DNA of 64,000 nucleotides from Ziziphus jujuba (Eukaryota > Streptophyta > Magnoliopsida > Rosales > Rhamnaceae): the NCBI RefSeq assembly GCF_031755915.1, contig NC_083379.1:12323501-12387500 (forward strand), written 5' to 3'. A program made the position numbers and the translations under genes. This document shows, in pieces, positions 35,001 through 47,675 of the stretch (within the stretch, counting starts at the first letter, position 1; each line of letters begins with the position of its first letter). The notes below the pieces were generated by a model. It did no database searches. It saw only the letters and a program-made list of their open reading frames with translations, and was not told the DNA's origin.

Positions 35001-37453
35001 TTGAGACTACAAATGTGAACAAATATTAAACTCCATGATTAAAAATAAAAATTAGTTAGATTTAATATGGTGAATGATAATGTACTAAAAATTAACTTTT
35101 GTTATAACTGAATGCATTGACCCTTTTGTGTGACAAAATAGACATACATCTATAGTTTACCTGTAATGTAGTCAAACTTTTACGCAATTAAAATAAATAA
35201 ATAAATAAATAACATATAACCAATTCTCTAATATATTAAAATCTACACAAACAAGTTAATATCAATTTGTTGAGTCGTACTATGGATACTAACTTAAGAT
35301 TTATATAAAGAGTCACATATTAATATTTTATTGTTTAATATATTATTATAAGTTAATTGTGAATAAATAAATTTTTTTATGAATAAGTGTAAGATCAATT
35401 AAGATTGACACATGATTTTTGTTACATATATTGTTACATTTATTTAGTATTTTTAGTGCTATTCTACTTTGGTTTTAAATTTATATTTGGTAATATGTGT
35501 TTGAAAAATAATCATAATAGCTGTTGCTATATGGAAACACTCCTCCTTACGAGCTTTAATTTGTCTATTAAAAAATTGTAACCATTTTAAACCCCTTTTA
35601 ATTAAAAAGAAGGTTTTTTTTTTCTTTTTTTTGCAATGCAAAAATATTTCTACATAATTTCACAAACATTTAAATTACTAATATGTCCATATTTAAGTTT
35701 TCCATTATAGTTTTTAAATTTCAAAATTGAATTATATTTAAGTTGGTAAGAACAGCAATGTCGGCTCTAGGGAGACGCAGCAGATAAAGCAGGAGTCTCG
35801 GCTCAATTTTGCCATTTTTTGAGGTCGGAGAAGGTGGCTGAGTGTGTGGGTGGTCTGTGAAAGAGTAGGGTTTGAGGTTTTTGGGATGTGTGTGGGGGAT
35901 AATGTTGAAGAAGAGCAAATGGGTTAGTTAAGATAGCGAGAAAGAGTGGAGAACTTTGGGATGCCATCGCCAATTGTGAAGCTTAGTTTAAAAGAATGGA
36001 AAAGAAAATAGTAGAACTTGTAGATGTGCAACCGCATGCATGCGCTTTGAGATTGGAAAATACTTCTCTAATTCTATTGGATCAAAGGAAAAATAAAAAT
36101 TGTTAACTAATTAAAACATAGATCTGGCAACAAGTTGGAGGTTTGGTGATCGGTCCTGGAGGTTGGAGCTTTAGTGGGAAAAAAAAAATAATAACAAATT
36201 AAAAATAGATTTGAAATTTTATTTTTCTAAAGCTTAAAAAGTAAGAAAAATTGAATAGGGATATCATTGTAATTTAAAATTGATAAGACTATATAAAGTT
36301 AATTTAGAATGCAATTAGCATTTTTCTTAATGCAAAAATGTGAGACCCCAATAACCTAATGGACAAATTTGGGCTTAACTTGGGCTTAGGAATATTATTA
36401 AAAAGAAATTAGACTTCTTAATAATTCCATATTTTTCTTTCTTTTTTCTTTTAAAAAAAATAAAATTAAAAAATTGCGGGAATTTTTTTAGTGTCCATGT
36501 TCTGTGTATATTAATTAACCCATGTTTGTAAATAATAATTAAAGAGTGGAAATTAATTAAGAACCATCACCTTGGCAACCATCTGGGTGGTATGGGTTCC
36601 CTTCATAACCAGGCAAACACTGGCAGAGGTAACCAGGAGAATCGTTGGCGCCTACACACGTGGCATTCCCTTTGCATGCGAAGTTGTCTCTCTTCTTCGC
36701 TTCATCACAGCTCTCGTTCCCAATCTTCCAATTTAAAACAAGCGGAAGCTTTTCTGTGCCATTCAATTCTTTAAAACTGTTTTTGGAGAACTTGAACTTT
36801 CCTTGTTCAACCACGAAAGCATAGCTGCATGGTTTAGAGTCATTCCCGAAAGGGCGGTCTTTTATGTATCTGTCTACGTAGACCGTTATATTCCTAATTC
36901 CATTGGGGATGGGAATCTGGCAACACCCAACGCCTGAGCAAGACTGATTATTGCTAGTAAAACTGTCAAAGTCCATGTCATCGCATGTAGAAACACAACC
37001 AGTATTGTACTGTGTTTTGCCTCTATAACCTTCAATGCCTCCAAAAGTGTTACAGCCCACCACTGTGAACTTGTTTCTATCAGAAGAAACTTTATAATTT
37101 GCGAGCGAGAGCCAGGGTCTGTTGGCTTCTCCTACGCCATTCTTCGCATAACAAGCTCGGCCTATGAAGGTTTTGATGCTTAACTCACCGTCCAGGGTTA
37201 TGTTTGTAATTTGAATGTTACTTGAATTAAGAAAGAGGGAAGATTGTGTGCAATTGAGGTAAAATTTGCTACTTACTGGAAGGGAACAATCTTGGGTTAT
37301 GCCAAAAGGGTATGGAACTTCCACTTCACCACAGTGGCCCGGGCAGCCAGGCAAGGATATTGGTTGTGATTCTACTGCTATTGTTGCCTTGGCTGCAAAA
37401 GCAATACTTAACAATATTGAGATGAGATGAATGAGAAACTGCTTTGAGTTCAT
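32025..37453 (-). CDS. Wall-associated receptor kinase copy B, intact
   Basis: Predicted to be a plasma-membrane receptor-like Ser/Thr kinase that binds pectin or oligogalacturonides in the wall and signals through its kinase; this role is known for the family, not shown here. Exons: 37,453-36,571, 34,467-34,288 and 33,175-32,025, joined in phase 1 to give 737 aa, a normal WAK length. The signal peptide spans about residues 1-27. GUB_WAK_bind begins at [19 protein letters not shown]. An EGF-like motif ends PYHPDGCQ, and a calcium-binding-type EGF starts DIDECK at 295. The membrane helix spans about 350-372. The kinase shows the Gly loop GEGGYG (428-433), Lys449, HRD (545-547), DFG (565-567) and DPEY, so all catalytic residues are present. 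N-glycosylation motifs are plentiful. Intron 1 holds the small ORF at 35,803-35,967. The 5' and 3' flanks match copy C. Confidence 0.95.
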
Positions 37454-37523
37454 GGCTGCTATACTAAACTGGAATTGGAAACCTTTCTTGTATTGTTAAT
37501 TACAAGGGCTATGGCTACCAAGT

Positions 37524-37533
37524 CCTTTTATGG
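37524..37533 (-). promoter_or_regulatory. TATA-like box of WAK copy B
   Basis: CCATAAAAGG on the minus strand lies about 71-80 bp upstream of the ATG at 37,453, conserved with copies A and C. Confidence 0.5.
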
Positions 37534-38872
37534 AGCAAATGGGGGTGGTTTGGGAAGAGTGGAAGTCAATCCCTGTTTTCCAGGTCGTCTTGTAAATAAA
37601 ATGAAGTTAGGCAGGAAAGTAGTGTGCTATTATGTCAGTGGTAGACCAATCCAACAATAATATGTCATTTCAGCATATATGACATATATAATTTTTATTT
37701 TATGGATAAGCTTAGACTATCTTTTTGGTCTATATATTTTTGTTCCAAACTCCACTAATGACTTGTTCTCGAGTCATCACACCTGAGTCACATGCCTTAA
37801 ATTACTTTCCAAGAAAAAAAACACTATTTTATAACAAAACTCATATATTACAGGTTTTGTAAATATATCATTATACTATATTAAAAATTATAGAATGCTT
37901 CCTCATATTTTTTCTTTGCTGCAATATCACATTTTTTGTTTACTTAATTTTAAATATGTTTTCGCTTATAAATTAGTGCGATCAATTATAAGTTGCAATA
38001 CATTTGTGCCTTGGTTCTAATTGGCTGATCCACAAGTAAAAACTTGTCTATTCGAGAATATATATCCTTACACAAGCCAGTAGGTAGCTGAATGCTTGCC
38101 ATATCATAACACGTACGGCACTGTAGCTTGAGCAAGAGACTTAAAAATTTCTTTTCCTGCGCAGCATAGAGAATTCAACGTATTCTGCCACTCCCTCTAC
38201 CTTAGACTTGACTTGATCCAAGATCCAATCCAGAATTTTTTTTTGTTTCCCGATGCTTGACAGTAGGGACTCATATGTTCCATCAAATTTTGGTTAGCCT
38301 CAAGGAAATAGAAAATACTATATCATCCGCAAAGAAAGAACATTTACGATATCAAAGAGCAAGTTCGAGCTAAATTTATGCCATTCAACTGACATCCTTC
38401 ATCTTCAGGTTCACCATATTCAATTTTGTTTTTCCATTCATGTTTAGTTAATTATTTACTTTAAATCAAACTGAAAATTGAACGGATTCTCCATTGACTA
38501 AATAAATAAACAAATTTATATAAGCCTTTGAAAATTGCATGAAACTGGAAATATTAAAATATAAGGAAAAATTACACAAAACCCCTTACACCATTTGATA
38601 GTTGCATAAAACACCCTGAAAGTGTGAAAATAACAATTACCCTTTATATTAGAGGAAAACGTTGCAAATTAAACCCTACTGTCAATTTTGTAATTAAAAA
38701 AGTTATTACAACAGTATTTTAGGACAAAATACCATTATTATGTTTGTAACATTCCTGCTACTTAAATATATTCCATTAAATTGATAAATAATGTGTTTAC
38801 AAAAACAGCCCAAATAAAAGCTATCCATTCCTCACGACCCGAGTTTAAATCCCCTGACCTTTAGCCGAAAAC

Positions 38873-38910
<38 letters not shown>

Positions 38911-39115
38911 TTTAAATCCCTTGACTTGTTTCATCTCCTTCAGCTAGCAAAGTAATCATTTAGAATAAAAAAGAAAACTCAGTCTTTCAACTGCATTATT
39001 GTTATGTACCCTCAAATAAAAGGACAATTTTTTATTTCTTTTTTAATTATCTTTTTCTTTTCCTTTTATTTTTTTTTAATTAAAAGGAAGACTTAGATTT
39101 TTCTACCCAAAAAGG

Positions 39116-39146
<31 letters not shown>

Positions 39147-41340
39147 AGGAAGACGACTTAGACTTAGACTTGGCATAGAAAACGAAAGAAATGTCTCTCT
39201 TGTTTTTTTGCCAAAGATATGCCAAGTCTAAGTCTAAGTCGTCATTTTTTTTTTTTTTTTTTCTCTTGCTTTTACTATGAAGGAAGAAAAAGAAGAAGAA
39301 AAGCTAACACACATGGTACAAGTTTACGAAAGGAAAAAAGGAAAAAAGGAAAAGAAAAGAAAGAAAATGACAGCACACTAAGAATGAATAATATTATCTT
39401 ATATAAGAACATATTTTAAAGCAAAATTGAAAGATGCATTATCAGTAATTATAAGATAACAAAAAGAATATGTTAAAGATGATATACAAATTATTGCGTT
39501 ACACATATCACTACTGACAAGCAGATCTAGCCACTATGGTAAACAAATAAAGTATGAAAAAATATATATATTTCTCAAAAACATTATTCTTATGATTGGG
39601 TTTTTTGTGGTGAAATTCCAAGTAACCAAACAATTATTGTTCTCCATTTTATTCATGGGTGGAGTTACAATCCGGCCTGTCTTTAGGCTTACAAGATGAT
39701 CATCAGAAGAGCTCTAACAAATTAAGGTGAATGCCGCATCCCAATTTCAAATGTTCCAATTATTGAATGAAATTTGCATGTGAGTTGCGATACAGAATAA
39801 CCAATCAACGAAACTAATTAAATATTGGATGTCTAAATCAAATTTCTGAAAGAAATTAATATTTCCTACCCACGTCATATGTCCTATTTAATAATTATTT
39901 TGCTTTGACAACTGGACGTCACTAGCCTAGTCTTGGCCTAACATAACTTTTCTCGCTCTCTCACTCAACGTCACATTGAATGTGTAAGAAACGCGAAAAT
40001 GCTTCTGTGTGAAAGTTGCCCACCGTTTGATGGCAGACACTGACGGACCCATACAAGGCCCACGGGGACTCAAAATTTCTTTTTTTTATTTTTAAAATTT
40101 TAGTTTATTTTTTATCATTTACCATATTAAACTGCCAAAGTAAGAATGTGCCCCTCCTCAACAATGCAGTTTAGCCCCTTTTTATTTTTATTTTTTTGGT
40201 TTTGATACTGTTTTTTCCCCCTCATTTTTCTTATTTTTACTAGTCTCGTACCTATGTTTTATTGAAAAACATCTCTTACTTATTTAAAGTCATAATCACA
40301 ATATTTAAAAGTAATAATTATTTGCAATTACAATGATTTACAAATTATTAGGTAGTAAGTAGTAACTCAAGAATCATATAATTGAAATAAAATTAAAAAA
40401 ACAAAATCTATACTTATTTATAATTTTTTCTTGTGAATCGTTTTCCTTTTCGTTTTATGGACTGATCATTATTTTTATATATAAATTTGTAATTTATTTA
40501 TTATGAATGTGAAATCATTCAAAAATATTGAAACCATATTATTCTTCAAAAAATAAAAACGAAAAATAAAAAAACACTTCTATTTAGTTTAGTACATAAT
40601 ATAATTAAGGGGACTGTATGCAATATACTTAGAAAAATTTGTCATATACTTATGTCTATTGACATTTCATTTGATCCTTGATTGGGTACATCAAATATGA
40701 ATAAGTATTGAAAAATTTTGAGTAGTTATACTCATAATTTTTACATTATTCCATCTAATTTGTCAACGAGACATTCCATCTAAACCGTTCAATGGATAAC
40801 ATGATTTGTCAAATATTTTGAAATATAAAACCAACTTTTATATATATATATATATATATATATGCTTTGAAGAAAAATACATGAATATATAATGTTGCCC
40901 CCTTAGAAAAAAATCTTGGGTATGCTACTGTAGGAGATAATCATGTACAGCTATCAGATCGCATATATTATATAGATTTAAAAACTATGAATGATTGTTG
41001 CCTACCATATTGTATCTAATATTACCCATAATAAGAATCTAGTAAGAAATACGTAAAATAACTTAATTTTCTCATGCTATAATACTAATTAGGTAAGAAG
41101 CCTATTCAGCAAAATAAATAAATGAATAAGTAAATAAGTTAAGAAATATGGACCTGGATTCATTCATGCATGCTGAAGACATATAATTCTGATAGAGATA
41201 GTGTGGAAAAAAATGGGTTAGTCCCGAAGAATTTCAAAAGATTGAACTCCTTGCAATGACATGGATTGCTAAATTGGGATAATGTAAGCACAATAATTCA
41301 TACCTCTTTTGATGAAATATTTTCATTTTATACTTATGTT

Positions 41341-41375
<35 letters not shown>

Positions 41376-42161
41376 CATGTTGATATTCATTTAGAAACTA
41401 TATATGTTGTTTGACATGAAATATGAATATGATTTGACATGTTATAATATTAATCTTTTAATTAGCATAATACATGTTGATAAAATAATTTCAATAACTT
41501 TAATATAACAAAATTATATTAGCTATAAATATCGTCTAAAAGTAGGTAAAAATATCTGTTAACATCACTTATGGACATTATAGAATCAATATGAATTGAA
41601 ATAGTACTAAAAGGTTTTATGCTACTGGAACTCTATCATATTAAAAGTACTAGTAAATTCTAATCTTTATCTAATAAAGAGACATTTGATACATGCAATA
41701 AAATAATGAAATACATTATTTCCTCTTTACTTTTATCTCTCTATATCTCTCAACCTTGTTTATATTATTACTTTATTTTATATAATAATTTTGATTTGTT
41801 CATGAAGGTATGTCAAGTCTTAAGTCTTCCTAAAGGTCATTATTTATTATTTTTTTTGGGCAAAAGATATGTCAAGTCCAAGTCTTCCTCATTACCAAAA
41901 ACAAGTCTTAAGTCTTCCTGATTGAAAATAAATAAATAAATAAAAATATGTCTTTTTTCTGCTAAGATATGCCACGTCTCTTTCCATCTATTTTATTTAG
42001 AGGGCACAAAGTACGTCCGCGAATACACTTGTCAGCTTGTCGTATCATGAGCTGCTTGTGTTGTGTCATATCGGCGACAAAATTTCTTCATCCAAATATG
42101 TTTTTGTTAAATTTTCATTTGGAACATATAAATTCAAACAAGTTCAATAATTGTATAATCT
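37534..42161. other. Upstream region of copy B, no gene
   Basis: Non-coding AT-rich DNA that aligns with units A and C, with a long poly-A at about 38,872-38,907 and another at about 39,117-39,144. Compared with A it lacks about 3 kb (junction near 41,218). Around 38,030-38,330 it shares sequence with C that A has lost. No RNA or protein gene is recognised. Confidence 0.55.
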
Positions 42162-42169
42162 ACTAGAAT

Positions 42170-42986
42170 CAGTATTTTAAAAAATGTAAGACGTGGAAAG
42201 ATGATAAAGTTAAATTTTAAGTTTTATGAATTTAGATATGTCTAGACAAAGTCTAGATATAAAAGCATTTTATAATTATATTATTATTTTAATTATTATA
42301 AAACTACTAAATAAATAAAATAATTTATATTTTAAATGTCAAAATATATATAAGTTTATATTATTTTTGTATTAGTAATAAATATAAATTAACATATAAT
42401 TAATTATAATAAATTTATGAAAATTTATGTTTTACAAGTTTCCAACAATAAATTAATTCAAAACATATATATTATAAACTTACAAATACCTAATAATTTA
42501 TAGATTAATATATACTTTAACGATTACCATAATCTACGTCTTGTTTGATTCTTTATCGAACTCCAATTCAATATCTACATCTTCATCCAATTCATTTTTC
42601 GTGTTATCCGATACAAAATCATTTTTTTTGGGTTTTCTAATTTCAACTTGAGCATTTCTAGAACCTTTTTTACGTGGTAACATATCATTCTCCATTTCAC
42701 CATCATTGCAACCTTCTACAAATCCATGATTGTGCATTACTAGCATCACTTGCTAGTAGAGTTTCTAATTTATTACTTTATTTTTTCTTATTCATCATGT
42801 TCTTTTTTTTTTTTTTTTGTTTAAGAAAAAAAAAACTTGAACAAAAAAGCTCACGCCTTTTAGCGCCTAGAGGTGCATTAGGCGGTCAATGCTTTTTCTA
42901 AGCCTTATTACTATACGATGTATTATCTAAAAGCATCACGCCTAAACGTGCTTAGACGGTGTTTTTTTCTGCCTTTTAGAACACTG
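42170..42986 (-). mobile_element. hAT-type non-autonomous element with a short ORF
   Basis: The element is 817 bp. It starts CAGTATTTTAAAA and ends TTTTAGAACACTG, imperfect inverted ends of the form CAGTGTTCTAAAA. It is flanked by 8-bp sites ACTAGAAT (42,162-42,169) and ATTAGAAT (42,987-42,994), 7 of 8 matching. Near the right end are GCGCCTAGAGG and CACGCCTAAACG motifs, a subterminal style seen in plant hAT elements. A 71-codon acidic ORF on the minus strand (42,749-42,534, with DEDVDIELEFDKES) may be a transposase scrap, but I cannot confirm that. Units A and C lack the element; A keeps a simple site near 24,985-25,000. Confidence 0.78.
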
Positions 42987-42994
42987 ATTAGAAT

Positions 42995-43629
42995 CAGTAA
43001 AGCTTAATTTCTTAAATAAAAAAAATATTAAAATCAAAATAATTAATACAAAATTATATATAATTAATGGATAGTGGTATAAAACAAAAAATTATATTTA
43101 AATTTAAATATTAAATAGATGAAATAAAATATTATATATAAGAAAATACTATTGAATAATGTCAAGCAATAAATATTTAATAAACATAATATATATTATC
43201 AAAATACTTCCTTAACATGTTAATGATTTGTTATCGTGCCTAATGTGTCTTATGCTATTAACATTATCCCGTTAGAATTTTGCCATGTCTATCCGCAGAG
43301 TGATAATATTGCTCTTGAAAAAGACTTTGGTTCTTTGAAAACAAATAAATAAATAAATAAATAATTATAAACGAGACTGTTTTTATGTGTTGTATTCTTC
43401 TTTACCGGTCACCATGCTTGTGTAAATGAATTTTTTATTATTTTTTTAGACAAGTTAAAAGTGTCATTTGAAGGGCCCTATCCATTTGACACCTCTAAAT
43501 GCTGTTATTTTTACTTTTATTATTATTACTTTTTGATAAATTGGGGAATGAGGAGAGGAGATTTTAAGAACGGATCATGAATTTAGAATTTGAAGTTATC
43601 ATCAGCAGCATTATCAGCTGGGTTATCCG
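42995..43629. other. End of unit B / start of unit C flank
   Basis: Aligns with 58,080-58,760. At 43,629 homology to that flank ends at GGGTTATCCG and the sequence jumps to the tail of the kinase pseudogene P2; about 1.2 kb present at 57-1,262 is deleted. No gene is seen. Confidence 0.55.
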
Positions 43630-43838
43630 CTTAAATCAACTTTACACTATGGATGTTTCTGAAATTTGATCAGCCCCTTTAGCTCATTTGCTAATTCTTC
43701 CATGGCCCGTTTAGGTCTTTCATCCCCTTTCACACTTAAAACACATTTTTGCAAGATTGGCCACTTTCTGTACTTCCTCCATATTTACTTCATCCACAAT
43801 ATCACCATCAGCAACATGAGGTAAGCAATAATCTTTAA
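43630..43838 (-). pseudogene. WAK-like kinase pseudogene P2 (C-terminal scrap)
   Basis: A shorter copy of P1, read on the minus strand, with GDERP and the EELANEL helix still recognisable and frame breaks within. It ends abruptly at TCTTTAA, where P1 continues into the rest of the C-lobe; roughly 560 bp are deleted up to the flank. The junction carries a fold-back at 43,839-43,866. Confidence 0.78.
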
Positions 43839-43866
43839 CGAATGTAGGAAAGGAAGCCTACATTCG
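43839..43866. repeat. 10-bp perfect inverted repeat at a deletion junction
   Basis: CGAATGTAGG and CCTACATTCG flank AAAGGAAG. The right arm is ancestral, since it is present at 2,035-2,043; the left arm exists only here. It therefore looks like templated fill-in at the deletion that made P2. Confidence 0.85.
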
Positions 43867-44310
43867 TTACTAGACGCTAGTGGGAATCTCGTGAGTTTTT
43901 GTATTCGAATTCATCATAGGGCCAAAAAGGGAGAAGATCAGTTTTGGAGTAGCACCTTCTTGGGAGGTAAGGTAAGCCTGTTTGATCTTGACTTTGGGTG
44001 AACTGGTTGACGTCTTCTCTCTGCATGGTTTGCATGAAATTTGTTATTGTTGCTTTTATTTTTTATTTGTTTGTTTGAAAGCATACATGATTTTCCATGA
44101 AGTTAGTGTAAGAGATTAAAGATACGAAACACAAATGTCAAACCGTGTGTTATATATGTTTGACAATACTACGTACATACTAATAAGGTTAGTTATATTT
44201 TTGGTTGTAAGATTTGGGAATAAATTAAGCAAGAAAAACAGAGATATATTTCTGGAAAAGAAAAACAGAGGAAGGCGAAGGCACGTTCCTTCTTTTACTG
44301 CTGTTTACTA
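43867..44310. other. WAK-relic flank with the empty copia site
   Basis: Paralogue of 2,044-2,166 joined to 6,966-7,296. The junction near 43,986-43,990 has one ATCTT with no insertion, which is the pre-insertion allele of the copia element. No gene is seen. Confidence 0.7.
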
Positions 44311-44484
44311 CTAGTGATGAAAAATTTTGTCTGCCGGGTAACAGCCTTTAGCCATGCCGAAAGGATATGGAACTTTGAGATTGCCCCATCGATCGGGGCA
44401 ACCAGGCAAGGATTGGGCTGCTGCCGCTGTTCATAGCTATGGAATAACAATTCCAAGCAAGAATATCTGTGGGAAGGGCATCAT
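44311..44484 (-). pseudogene. WAK N-terminal exon fragment, second copy
   Basis: Same span and codons as 7,297-7,470: ATGATG start, hydrophobic leader, SLPGCPDRWGNLKVPYPFG, stop shortly after. It also has an early TAG where the first copy has a Trp codon in the leader, and a TGA two codons later. It is a dead relic. Both copies share the odd Trp in place of the CG-pair Cys, so that change came before the duplication. Confidence 0.75.
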
Positions 44485-45670
44485 ACTGTAGAAGCCTGTA
44501 TTCATAACTAGAAATTGAAGAGGAATTTTATGAGTTTTTATATTGGAAGATGATCAATGGGCAAAAGGGGAAAAAAAAAAATATCAGTTTTGCAGTAGCA
44601 CCTTCTTGGGAGGTACGGTTAGACCTGTTTGATTCTTGACTTTTGGTATGATGATTGAGGAGGTCTTTCCGCTCCGTGGGTTCCATGAAGTTTGTTATTG
44701 TTATTTTTACCATTTATTTGTTTGCTCTGAAGCGCGCATGATTTTCCATGAAGTTGATGCGAAAGAAAACCGTGTGTATTTTACGTGTGTATGTTTGACA
44801 ATGCTATGCACGGTTAATTTTATCGTTGTATTTGAGAATAAATTAAGCAATAAAAACAGAGATATATTTCGGAAAAAGAAAAACAGAGGAAGGCTAACGC
44901 GCTTTCCTTCTCTTGCAACTGTTTACTACTTAAAAGCGACAAAAAGCTAGAACAAACAGCACAATTGGAATCCACTTCTTGCTGATGTGGATTAGAAAAT
45001 TTTATTTTATTTTTGGTCAATATGGTGCATTACAAATTCGACATTAATACATCGGCTAGACTTACATTAATTTTTGAGGTGCTCCTCTCACGTATAAAGA
45101 TTAACATATATACTTTACAAATAATTTCACAGATTAATTCTTTTTTTAAAACAAAAAAGCTAAACAAATTTTTTGTACATCTTTTAAGTTTTACGTATTC
45201 AATTTTTAATATACAGAAAAAGGAAAAACAGAATAGTCCCCTCAAAAAATAGTTTTAATTGAAATATATATATATATATATATATATATAGCATAGCGCT
45301 ATTGATTTGAATATTTGACGGTTAATTTGGTTAAATAGGATCAAATGAAAATATTAAGGGAAGATCCAATTTTATATTATGTCATTTTCAGGGATAATTT
45401 GAGAGAATTAAAACTTTAGGAACAAATGATCAACCCATGTATCACAAAATTTTTAGTCACAAGGTTTTATTTGTCACGACAACTGAATATGTGATTAATA
45501 CTTTATACCGCAATATTGTATAATTTAATCCACTAAATTATTCTTAACTAGCTGTTTTTAAAAAATGTTAGATTAATATATTGGTTCGCTTTATGTAGAT
45601 GAAATTCTAAAACTAATATTTGGACTGGATCCCATTATGTTGGGATCTACCGGTTTTGTTTATCTTCCAG
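44485..45670. other. Flank with a second, diverged copy of the relic segment
   Basis: Around 44,560-44,940 the segment seen at about 43,910-44,310 is repeated in tandem, with more divergence. A (TA)n tract lies at 45,264-45,290. From about 45,455 the sequence aligns with unit A (7,583 onward). No working gene is seen. Confidence 0.55.
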
Positions 45671-45810
45671 ATATTGATGAGTGCAAACTTTCCTTTACGA
45701 TAAATGGAGTTCATGCCAGAATTTATCTGGGAATTGGACGTGCATTTGATCAAATGGAGACATTTCAAGGGAAGCCGATTGCAGCAAAGTCTGTGGTAGC
45801 AATCAGTCTC
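45671..45810 (+). pseudogene. WAK EGF-exon relic in the opposite orientation
   Basis: On the plus strand a CTTCCAG acceptor is followed by ATATTGATGAGTGCAAA, the start of WAK exon 2 (DIDECK). Further matches follow in order, including CATGCCAGAATTTA, GGGAATTGGAC and GATTGCAGCAAA, as in exon 2 of copies A-C. Small indels break the EGF frame and most cysteines are lost. Every other WAK piece in the window is on the minus strand, so this marks an inversion or a once-divergent gene. Unit A lacks it, with its join between short AGCT-GTT/AGCTATT-like repeats. Confidence 0.7.
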
Positions 45811-47675
45811 CGAGAGCTATTGTAGTAACCGGCAATTACATTAGTATTATGGTTATTATTTTTGTTTCTCTATTTTTGTAAATATCTACAAGAAATCTGT
45901 TTGATAGTAATTTATTTCAATTTTCCATCCCTCTTTTTGAATAGTATGAAATATTACATAAGATGGAATTAATTGGTCTTATCATTAAATTATTAAATTA
46001 AATAGAGGATATTAGAGCCTATATTAGTCAAAGTCAAAGTGGAATATTAAACAATATTTATTTGACTTTTATTCCCAGTTTTTTTTTTTTTTTTCAAATT
46101 ATTATTCCACAAAGAGCCAAGGATTTATTTCCTTCCATATAAGCCAAACTGTATGTTCCATAATACTTTACAAAGTTGTTCTCATTGCACTTGAAACTAG
46201 CAAGCATCTCAAGGAGCCACCCCAAAAGAATTTGAAGTATTTTGGTCTCGAATTCAAAGCCGGAGAGTTACCAAACCACAACTATTGTATCGAGGAGCAC
46301 TGAAGAATCACTATCAATAAGATTTTTTTATTTTATTTTTTTGTTTTTCTCTTCTACTCCACCCTGACGGAAACTGAATCATTGAGCACTCACCATCAAA
46401 TAGTTTTTGAACTTTGGTTGCACTTCTAGACTCCAGTCCCATATGTGTGATAGCTAAACAAATCCAGCTGCTCCAATTGCCCATATATCATTCCGGATGT
46501 TAACAGAGAGCACATTCCCAATTCTCAGAATTCGCATTACACCATGGTCCGTATTCCATAATCTACCGTCCTCAAGTAACCGATCATCTTCTATTCAAGA
46601 GATGTACAACATTGCTAAATTTTATTCTTTCATGATTTGACCGATTCTAAGAAAGTGATATATATATACATATATATATTATATGTTCTACATACATCAC
46701 TCTTCCCTGTTTTCTCTGTTTTTTCTTTGGAAGAAAGTATTTTGGATCAGTAAGTACCCCATTACCCCATTAACCAATTCATATACAAGAGTGTTGCAGT
46801 ATGGAAAGGACACCCATCTTCGCCTTCAAAAGATCCCGGCCCCACCTAAGTCCCAATTATCAAATTTGTTAATGTCTACTTGTGTGGTTATTGTGTTCTC
46901 CAAATGTTCGATTCAAGAAAAAAGATTAATTGAAAATTTCTTCTCTAATGCAATACAGACCGGACTTTGATTCTAGAAGATTAGAATCTGTAGAGAACTG
47001 CAAAGAATGAACATGAACACAAGCACAAATAGATATAGCCGTTCAGCAAAGCAAGCCTTGCGTGCCTCATTACACGACCGCTTAAATTGTCGTTCGTACC
47101 GCTTAGTTTGTAAAAGAGTCTATTATAGTCATTTGTGATGAAACTATTGATCTTACCACAAAAGACTGCAATTTTAAAGGCCAGATTTGTTGGAATTTGA
47201 TTTATATCTATCACCAATACTATAAACTGGTGACTTTGTTAAGTGATTGGTCAAACCCATATGTTGACATTAATACATTCACAGAATCATTTTATTGCGT
47301 ACGAGTAAATTATATGATAACCATATTTAAGGAAACTGAATTGAAGAACAGGGAAGAACTGCAGAAACTGTAAATGTAAAAGCACTTGAGAGAAAAACAA
47401 AACAATCACACTTTGAAATCATTTGCAAACTGATTAAAGAGAGACACAAGTTTGAAAATATAAAGCTGCAGAACTGACTCTGTTTCAATACCTACTCAAA
47501 GCACTTCTAACAAAGTAACTAAATTCCAAATATAGTAACAACCACTAGTGCTAAGCCACTCGACTTTTGCCACATGTCAACTGAGAAAGAAAGTGTCGCC
47601 AGCTCAGCTAGACCGCTTAGCTCCTTTTCTCAGAAGAAGCCACCTTGGCTAGTCTGCTTAATTAACTATGATCAT
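45811..47675. other. 3' flank of WAK copy C and unit-repeat DNA
   Basis: Matches 7,670-9,610 of unit A and, from 46,680, 31,070-32,024 of unit B. The frame that is open at 8,617-8,880 is broken here. No gene is seen. Confidence 0.55.

Noticed and set aside
38872..38907. Long poly-A as a possible retrogene tail
   Set aside because: No coding sequence precedes it on either strand and unit C lacks the tract, so it is simple-sequence expansion.
45637..45825. 62-codon plus-strand ORF as a gene
   Set aside because: It is a frame running across the inverted EGF-exon relic; after the DIDECK start most EGF cysteines are lost through indels.
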